Shown here piece by piece: positions 58,403 through 64,000 of a DNA stretch of 64,000 nt. The notes beneath the pieces were generated by a model. It saw only the letters and a program-made list of their open reading frames with translations. It was not told where the DNA came from and ran no database searches. The DNA is taken from the NCBI GenBank assembly GCA_034927285.1, contig JAYFQF010000031.1:1-64000 (forward strand). Reading direction: 5' to 3'. How positions within the stretch are numbered: the stretch's first letter is position 1; each line of letters starts with the position of its first letter. The stretch comes from JAYFQF01 sp034927285 (GTDB lineage: Bacteria > Bacillota > Peptococcia > DRI-13 > UBA5745). The position numbers and the translations under genes were made by a program.

Positions 58403-60196
58403 ATGAAGAAAAGATTGCTTTCCCTGGCGCTGGCCCTGGGCCTGAGCCTTGGGCCGGCGGTCCCGGCGCTGGCCGACGACAGGGGCGCGTCTGCCAGCCC
58501 GTCCGCCGTAAGCGCCGGCGGCTATCATACCGGGCTGGTGGACGCCGACGGCTCTCTGTGGATGTGGGGATATAACCACTGCGGACAGTTAGGCAACGGC
58601 TCCACCAGGCACTCCTTAGTCCCGGTTAAGGTGCTGAATAATGTAGTCTCCGTCAGCTGCGGCAACAGCCACACCGCCACCATTAAGGCCGACGGCTCTC
58701 TGTGGATGTGGGGATATAACTCCACCGGCGCCTTGGGCAACGGCGGAAAGTACAATATCGAAACCGGGTCCTCAGACAGATGTCAGACCGTTCCCGTGAA
58801 GGTTATGGATGGCGTCGCCGCTGTCAGCTGCCGCGGCGACTATACCGCCGCCGTCAAAACCGACGGTTCACTGTGGACCTGGGGGGTAAACAACGACATG
58901 CAGTTGGGCAACGACGGCGGCGGGAACGTTCAGGATGAAGATTACGGGACCTATCAGACCGTGCCGGTCAAGGTGCTGGAAAATGTAGCCGCCGTCAGCT
59001 GCGGCGAAGGCCACGCTGCCGCCATCAAGACCGATGGTTCCCTGTGGTGGTGGGGGTACAGCAGCATTCCGGTAAGCGAGAACGGCACGGTATTCCTCGG
59101 CGGCAGCTACCAGGCTGTCCCCGTCAAGATCATGGATGACGCGGCCGCCGTCAGCTGCGGCGGTTCTCATACCGCCGTCATCAAGACCGACGGTTCCCTG
59201 TGGATGTCTGGAAATGATAACAGCTGGGGCCAATTAGGGGATAGCTCCTCCATAGACGCAAAGGCGCCCACAGCCCCGTTCAAAGCGCTGGACGATGTAG
59301 CCGCCGTCAGCTGCGGCGGTTCTCATACCGCCGCCGTCAGGACCGACGGTTCCCTGTGGGTATGGGGAGATAACAAGTTTGGTGAACTGGGTTTCTCCGG
59401 CGGGAACGCAAAAGTGCCTTATTACGACATGATATCGGGTTATTACAGCAGCTTTCCTGTGCAGACCGTTCCTGCCAAATTAATGGACGGCGCGGCGACG
59501 ATCAGCGGCGGTAATGCTTACACCATAATTGTCAAAGCGGATGGTTCCGTCTGGGCGTGTGGAACAAACGAGGTCGGCCAGTTGGGTAACGATGGCAAAC
59601 ATGATCGTACGGGTACAGATGGCCGGCCGATACAGAATATCCCGGTGAAGCTCCCGGGCCTGACGGCCAGGATAAAACGGCCCACCGCCTTTTCCGACGT
59701 CGCCGCCAACGCCTACTATACCGACGCGGTGATCTGGGCAATCCAGCAAGGGATCACCAGCGGTACCGGCGTGACCACGTTCTCACCGGAAAGGGTATGC
59801 ACTAAGGGGGAAATCCTGACTTTCCTCTGGAACGCCCGGAACTCCCCGGAACCTGCAATCAGCAATCCCTTTTCTGATGTTTCGGAAAACAGCTACTATG
59901 CCAAAGCCGCGCTGTGGGCCTATGAAAAGGGGCTTGTCTCCGGCCCTGCCTTCGGGGCAGGCGTCCCCTGCACCCGAAGCATGACCGTGACTTACCTTTG
60001 GAAGCTGGCCGGCAGTCCCGCCGCGGGGGAAAGCAGCTTTTCCGACGTACCCGGCGGCGCGGATTATGCCGGAGCCGTGGCCTGGGCGGTGAGTCAGGGA
60101 ATCACCGGCGGCACGGGCAGCAATGCTTTTTCTCCCGATATGCCTTGTACCCGCGGGCAAATCGTGGCGTTCCTCTACCGGGATTCAGCCAGATGA
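58403..60196 (+). CDS. Secreted RCC1-repeat protein with three SLH domains
   Basis: A 597-aa exported surface protein. Signal peptide at 1-24 (LLSLALALGLSLGPAVPALA), then seven RCC1-type blades of the pattern VSCGGSHTAVIKTDGSLWMWG...GQLG (about 30-425), a short linker and three SLH domains (FSDVAANAYYTDAVIWAIQQGI, FSDVSENSYYAKAALWAY and FSDVPGGADYAGAVAWAV), which bind the cell-wall polymer. AGGAGAG precedes ATG 58403. Monocistronic, with a terminator after it. A seven-bladed propeller displayed on the cell surface may bind a ligand or another protein. Confidence 0.93.
   Translation: MKKRLLSLALALGLSLGPAVPALADDRGASASPSAVSAGGYHTGLVDADGSLWMWGYNHCGQLGNGSTRHSLVPVKVLNNVVSVSCGNSHTATIKADGSLWMWGYNSTGALGNGGKYNIETGSSDRCQTVPVKVMDGVAAVSCRGDYTAAVKTDGSLWTWGVNNDMQLGNDGGGNVQDEDYGTYQTVPVKVLENVAAVSCGEGHAAAIKTDGSLWWWGYSSIPVSENGTVFLGGSYQAVPVKIMDDAAAVSCGGSHTAVIKTDGSLWMSGNDNSWGQLGDSSSIDAKAPTAPFKALDDVAAVSCGGSHTAAVRTDGSLWVWGDNKFGELGFSGGNAKVPYYDMISGYYSSFPVQTVPAKLMDGAATISGGNAYTIIVKADGSVWACGTNEVGQLGNDGKHDRTGTDGRPIQNIPVKLPGLTARIKRPTAFSDVAANAYYTDAVIWAIQQGITSGTGVTTFSPERVCTKGEILTFLWNARNSPEPAISNPFSDVSENSYYAKAALWAYEKGLVSGPAFGAGVPCTRSMTVTYLWKLAGSPAAGESSFSDVPGGADYAGAVAWAVSQGITGGTGSNAFSPDMPCTRGQIVAFLYRDSAR
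58490..59670 (+). repeat. Seven RCC1 coding repeats
   Basis: Repeat units of roughly 45-65 codons; two of them, near 59144-59203 and 59299-59358, are almost identical at DNA level, suggesting recent duplication or gene conversion. Confidence 0.8.
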
Positions 60197-60216
60197 TTTT
60201 TATTTTTCCAATTAAT

Positions 60217-60255
60217 AAAGGCGTATTGCCCGGATCGGGTAATACGCCTTTTATT
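60217..60255. terminator. Bidirectional terminator (RCC1/SLH and ferredoxin genes)
   Basis: AAAGGCGTATT pairs with AATACGCCTTT; A- and T-runs flank the stem. Confidence 0.85.
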
Positions 60256-60316
60256 CTCTGCCGGCTTTGTACGGACATTTAACAACGGCCTGCTCTTTTG
60301 GGGCTTAGGCTCCGGG

Positions 60317-61192
60317 TCAAAGCCGCGTATCCTCAGGCTGCTGCCGGGCGCTGGCGGCATAAGGGCGGCAGTGCAGGTCCTGCAAGGTCTCCCGGATATC
60401 ATACTTGCCTTTTACCAAAATCCTGCCGCTGCCGGGAAAGCTGATGGCCCGGTTGGGGCAGCTGTAAGCGCAGCGCAGGCAAAATGTACATCGGCGGCCG
60501 AAAACAAGATCGCCGCTGCCGTTCATTTTGATGTTTTCTTTGGGGCAGCGGGATACGCACAAGCCGCAGCTCGTGCAGCCGGGGCCCGCCCGGAAAAAGC
60601 GGCCCCATAGGGGAATCAGGTTCAGCAGGGATCTGCCCATGGCGGAACAGGCTCCGGGCTCCGGCAAATTTGGCCGGCGGGCTCCTTTTTCTTCACCCTT
60701 TGGCTCCTCTTCCGCCAGAATCAGCAATTCCTTTGTCCATTCCTTCACCTCTGTCAAAATCCCGGGAAAGGCACGGCGGATTCTTTTTTCATCATATTCT
60801 GAATGCCAGTTGGAGGAAATAAACCAATAGCGCCCGTCCAGCACCCGGTAGCCTTTGGCCGCCAGGCGATGGGCCGCCACGCCCAGGGCCTGGTTATTTC
60901 CCCGGCTTATTTCGCCGGCGGTAGCAAAAAGGAATACCGGCTGGCGAAAGCCGGAATCCGGCATGCTGTGGATGAAATCCAGCGCGATCCTGGCCGGGTT
61001 CATCCCATGGACGGGAAAGCCGATCCCGATGATCCGGTAATCGGCAGGGTGAAAACCGCTCCTGCCCTGGAGGATCTCCTCCATCTCCATAAGCCTGGCT
61101 CGGTGTTCCTGAGACTCCATACTGTCGTGGATTTCTTCCGCCAGGATTTCCGTGTTTCCTGTGCCGGAGAAATACACTATGCCTATGTCCAT
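60317..61192 (-). CDS. EFR1-type flavodoxin-ferredoxin fusion protein
   Basis: A 291-aa electron-transfer protein: an N-terminal flavodoxin-like domain with the phosphate loop YFSGTGNTE, and a C-terminal pair of [4Fe-4S] motifs, CTSCGLCVSRCP and CTFCLRCAYSCP. The family (EFR1) is frequent in anaerobes and of unknown partner. GGGGAGG precedes ATG 61192. It is oriented away from the RCC1 gene and its 3' end faces the shared terminator. Cytoplasmic, no signal peptide. Confidence 0.9.
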   Translation of the reverse strand: MDIGIVYFSGTGNTEILAEEIHDSMESQEHRARLMEMEEILQGRSGFHPADYRIIGIGFPVHGMNPARIALDFIHSMPDSGFRQPVFLFATAGEISRGNNQALGVAAHRLAAKGYRVLDGRYWFISSNWHSEYDEKRIRRAFPGILTEVKEWTKELLILAEEEPKGEEKGARRPNLPEPGACSAMGRSLLNLIPLWGRFFRAGPGCTSCGLCVSRCPKENIKMNGSGDLVFGRRCTFCLRCAYSCPNRAISFPGSGRILVKGKYDIRETLQDLHCRPYAASARQQPEDTRL

Positions 61193-61273
61193 ATGCCTCC
61201 CCTTCTAAGTTTAATTATCGCTATCAGTATATGACAAGCATTCCGCCGTCATGCTTTTTCCCTCTACGATAAA

Positions 61274-62497
61274 TTATCCTTGGATTTCCTGCTGAGACAG
61301 ATCCTGAGCCGGATCTTCATCCAAAGCCCGGGAACCGTCTCCCGGATCGGGCTTGCCTTCTTCCTGCAGGATGAGGCGGATTGCCGGGTCTTCGTCCATG
61401 GCCACGGAACTCAATGGGGTGGTAACGATAAAACCGTCGATATTATCCCCGGAAAGCGAAACCCCCTCGATCTGCGGCAGCAGCACATAGCCTTCCTCAG
61501 CGGGCTTTTGGTATTCTACCTGCCAGAGGCTGCCGTCCAGGCAGCGGTAGGTCAGGCCCCCCTCCCGGCGAATATAGTCCACGTATTCCTCCAGGACCCA
61601 GTCTTTTTCTCTCAGGATTTCACTGTGGGGTTTCCCCACATAACGAATATGCCAAGGCTCGTACCCAACCTGGGTAATGTCGCTTTTCTCTTCGGTATAG
61701 CGCACAACAAAGCCGTACTTCCAGGCGTTTTCTTTCAGCCAGAGACCGTTTTCCGTCAGGCCGTAGGCGCCGTTCAGGTTGTTATGGCTGCGGGAAGGAA
61801 TATCAATGGCAAGCCCCGTATGGTGTTCGCTGGTATAAGGACGCGCTACCCAAAAAGCGGCTTTTTCTTCGGCTTCCGTTCCTTTATAGCCCAGACCTTT
61901 ATAGTAATTCAGTTTATTTCGGTAGAGAATCCCCTGATAGTTAAAATCACGGAAGGTGCTGCCCAACAGGAAACCCTTGACGCCGTCTTTTTCATAAGCG
62001 TCCTCTGCCATCAGCTGAACCTGCTCCAAGACCGTGGCGTTGATCTTCATCCCGGCCTTGCCGGCGCCGAAGTCTGCCTCATTTTCTGCGGGGATCCGGT
62101 CGTTCGCCACCACCATGTCCCGGGGCTCGTAGTCCTGGGGCAAAACCCAGCGGTAATTCACCAACACCATGAACCCGTAATGCAGATCCGCCGCCGTTAC
62201 ATATTTGCGCAGAGTATTTCCCCGGTAACTGACCCCGGGAATCAGCTGCCCCTTATCCAGACGGAAAGGCTGGGCCGCGGGAACTTCTTTTGTCTCATAA
62301 TCCTCAGCTAAGGTAACCTCGGGCAAAGGCTGGGCCGCAGCCTCCTCCGGCTTGAACTGCCCGTATAAAACCAGCAGCCCCAAGACGCATACCATGCTTA
62401 CCGGCAAAAGCATCAGCTGGTAAACCGGATTTTCCTTCAGGGTCTGCCAGCTTAAGCCGCGGCCTTGTTTTTGTTTTTCCTCTCCCTTTTCCTTCAT
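61274..62497 (-). CDS. VanY-like D-alanyl-D-alanine carboxypeptidase (M15B)
   Basis: A 407-aa exported zinc peptidase that trims the terminal D-Ala of peptidoglycan stems. One N-terminal membrane helix (LMLLPVSMVCVLGLLVLYG), an extra domain of about 100 residues, then SEHHTGLAID with the zinc His/Asp and EPWHIRYVG with the catalytic Glu and last His. The C-terminal 70 residues are an acidic extension not usual for VanY. GGGAGG precedes the ATG. It follows the LTA-synthase-like gene by 28 bases, so both act on the envelope from one transcript. Confidence 0.9.
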   Translation of the reverse strand: MKEKGEEKQKQGRGLSWQTLKENPVYQLMLLPVSMVCVLGLLVLYGQFKPEEAAAQPLPEVTLAEDYETKEVPAAQPFRLDKGQLIPGVSYRGNTLRKYVTAADLHYGFMVLVNYRWVLPQDYEPRDMVVANDRIPAENEADFGAGKAGMKINATVLEQVQLMAEDAYEKDGVKGFLLGSTFRDFNYQGILYRNKLNYYKGLGYKGTEAEEKAAFWVARPYTSEHHTGLAIDIPSRSHNNLNGAYGLTENGLWLKENAWKYGFVVRYTEEKSDITQVGYEPWHIRYVGKPHSEILREKDWVLEEYVDYIRREGGLTYRCLDGSLWQVEYQKPAEEGYVLLPQIEGVSLSGDNIDGFIVTTPLSSVAMDEDPAIRLILQEEGKPDPGDGSRALDEDPAQDLSQQEIQG

Positions 62498-62525
62498 TCC
62501 TGTGCCTCCCTGCTATTCGATCCTT

Positions 62526-64000
62526 TTACTGATCCAGGTGATCAATATAATCCTTGCCAAACATCCGGTCGTAAGGCAGCAGCATCAGCGGCGCCAGGGC
62601 CTGGCTGTCCGAATAGCTCACCTTTCCGTCCGGATCCACGGTAACGGCCAGGTTATAGGCCATCCGCTCTGAAAATTGTCTCTGGATCCCTTTAAAATAG
62701 GTGGTCATGGGCAGATCCGCGTAACGCAAAAGCCAGGGCGCCAGCCCCGAAGCGCTGATCAGCGGCGTGTCCGGTTCCTCTGTAGGATAGTTTGCCCAGA
62801 AAAAGCTGTCGGTAAGATATTTTTCCATCACCAGTTCCGGAGTGGTTTCCAGTTGGGACGTCCAGGTCCAGGAAGCCTGATGATCGCCGTAAACCAGCAA
62901 AAGTACCGGCTCGTCCACTCCCGAGAGATAGTCGATCAGATCCGCCAGCATCTGGCTGGCGTCGTACATATTGGCGCCGTAGGTACTGATTTCCCGGGTC
63001 TGTTCTTCGCTGAGGCTCAGTCCCTCCCCTGCGGTAAAGGGGTATTCCCGGGCACATTCCGGATAATTATAGGGACCGTGGTTTTGGATGGATACGCCGA
63101 AAGCGAAAACCGGCCCCTCATCCTCCCGGCGCTTATCTTCAAAAACTTCGATCAGCTTGTCCATAAAAGACTGATCAGTCACATAATACCCCTCGTAAGA
63201 CGGATTGTCAAAATCCTCAAGGGTGTAAAACTCCTGGAAGCCTAAATTGGGATAGACCATATCCCTGCCGTAAAAGCTGCCGGTATTGGGATGCAGGGCG
63301 AAGTTCCGGTAGCCCAGGCTGGTCAGGTCCCGCACCAGGCTGGGCTTTTCTTTATTTACGTATGCCAGAAAAGGGGTCACCCCCGGCGGGCAAAAAATCA
63401 TGTTGTAACCGGTAAGAAACTCATATTCCGTATTGGCGGTGCCGCCGCCGATAATCGAGGCAAGGGTCTGGAAGGAGCGGAGCTCCTGGCGGTAAGGCTC
63501 TAAGGGGCTGAAGGGGTCCGTTTCAAAGGTTATGGCGGAGCTTAGCCGCCTGGGGTCCCCGTAAGCCTCCATCTGAATGGCGATAATATGGGGCATTTTT
63601 GCCGGCTTGCCCAAAGGGCCCGGCCCCTGCCACCGGCTCAGCTCGCCGGCGGCAGCCTTTACCGCCTCCGGGCCATAGTTCTCCGGCGGCTTCACGTCGA
63701 TGTGGGTCAGGTTCATCATGGTGGAAACCAAAAAGCCGTTGGTGCGGTAGTTGGTAAATTGATTATACCGCACGTCGGTGACTCCCTGATCTTTCAGCAC
63801 CTGGATATCCAGGAAGTGGCCGAAGAAAGCCAGGCAGACAACCAGAGTCCCCGCCGCCGTCAGCCAGCGGTGACGGGCGCCTGTGACCAGGGGCTGAAAC
63901 AGCCGGCGCTGGTAAATCCAGATCACCGCCAGGCAGGCGGCCAAAAACAACAGGTTCTCGATGATGGCCGCGTTCAGGCTGATATTCATTTGGGGGGCAA
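62526..64000 (-). CDS. LTA-synthase-family sulfatase, 5' end beyond the window
   Basis: An alkaline-phosphatase-fold enzyme of the lipoteichoic-acid-synthase type. The catalytic Thr is in SIIGGGTANTEYEF, metal ligands in MEAYGD and VYGDHQ, and HPNTGSFYGRD matches the family. The first ATG at 63989 has no ribosome-binding site and only two of the usual five membrane helices follow it, while the frame stays open to the window edge, so the N terminus is missing. Glycerol-phosphate transfer to the envelope is the likely activity; phosphoethanolamine transfer is possible. Confidence 0.88.
   Translation of the reverse strand, partial: APQMNISLNAAIIENLLFLAACLAVIWIYQRRLFQPLVTGARHRWLTAAGTLVVCLAFFGHFLDIQVLKDQGVTDVRYNQFTNYRTNGFLVSTMMNLTHIDVKPPENYGPEAVKAAAGELSRWQGPGPLGKPAKMPHIIAIQMEAYGDPRRLSSAITFETDPFSPLEPYRQELRSFQTLASIIGGGTANTEYEFLTGYNMIFCPPGVTPFLAYVNKEKPSLVRDLTSLGYRNFALHPNTGSFYGRDMVYPNLGFQEFYTLEDFDNPSYEGYYVTDQSFMDKLIEVFEDKRREDEGPVFAFGVSIQNHGPYNYPECAREYPFTAGEGLSLSEEQTREISTYGANMYDASQMLADLIDYLSGVDEPVLLLVYGDHQASWTWTSQLETTPELVMEKYLTDSFFWANYPTEEPDTPLISASGLAPWLLRYADLPMTTYFKGIQRQFSERMAYNLAVTVDPDGKVSYSDSQALAPLMLLPYDRMFGKDYIDHLDQ

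Noticed and set aside
1..64000. CRISPR arrays, complete insertion sequences, rRNA or intact tRNA genes
   Set aside because: None seen on either strand; the only tRNA-like sequence is the decayed fragment at 41886-41933.

Overview
The window looks like the chromosome of a spore-forming, GC-rich member of the Clostridia (Bacillota). Evidence for this: an intact sporulation sigma-K gene, an alpha/beta-type small acid-soluble spore protein, YlmC/YmxH and several NodB-type deacetylases of the sporulation kind, AGGAGG ribosome-binding sites with frequent TTG and GTG starts, and clostridial small families (CD1247-type, DUF4911, RCKP rubredoxin-like). No genus can be named from sequence alone. Almost all genes are on the minus strand, and gene order follows the classic Bacillus/Clostridium backbone.

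Layout, left to right. (1) 0-4.5 kb: yqeG - Xaa-Pro peptidase - efp - CD1247 on minus, then sigK (+), a spore protein (-) and a 40-aa zinc ribbon (+). (2) 4.5-13.3 kb: the conserved cluster alaS - ireB - ruvX - DUF1292 - mltG - U32 hydroxylase - DUF4911 - class B PBP, broken into several transcription units by clear intrinsic terminators. (3) 13.4-16.6 kb: a deacetylase and the cobalamin nucleotide-loop genes cobU, cobS and cobC. (4) 16.6-30.8 kb: ymdB, rny, recA, a DEAD-box helicase, pncC, pgsA, rimO, rodZ, ftsK, rnjA and ymxH. (5) 30.8-35.2 kb: a membrane protein, M16 peptidase, YlxY-type deacetylase and pnp. (6) 35.2-39.5 kb: a MarR-controlled heterodimeric ABC exporter placed between pnp and rpsO. 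(7) 39.6-41.9 kb: rpsO, then an AT-rich scar between rpsO and ribF holding transposase and DUF4143-ATPase remnants, two small accessory genes and a decayed 3' half of tRNA-Ala(GGC). (8) 41.9-50.7 kb: the rimP - nusA - ylxR - ylxQ - infB - rbfA - nrnA - truB - ribF operon from one strong promoter. (9) 50.8-64 kb: accessory genes: secreted deacetylase, TPR protein, a sigma-54 activator beside a ddh gene that has its own -24/-12 promoter, a DUF421 membrane protein, a PLP decarboxylase, an RCC1/SLH surface protein, a flavodoxin-ferredoxin protein, a VanY-type carboxypeptidase and an LTA-synthase-like sulfatase cut by the window end.

The most interesting signals are non-coding. RNase Y and RNase J are each preceded by a sigma-A promoter, a structured leader and an intrinsic terminator before the start codon. 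The rny one (19160-19376) folds on paper into a long closing stem, an asymmetric bubble and a terminal rod, and could be a free ~215-nt RNA (6S-like in outline) or an attenuator. rpsO and alaS also carry leader structures. The sigma-54 activator/ddh pair and the tRNA-scarred island are the other points worth follow-up. All promoter and RNA calls are by eye; no folding, alignment or database search was run.
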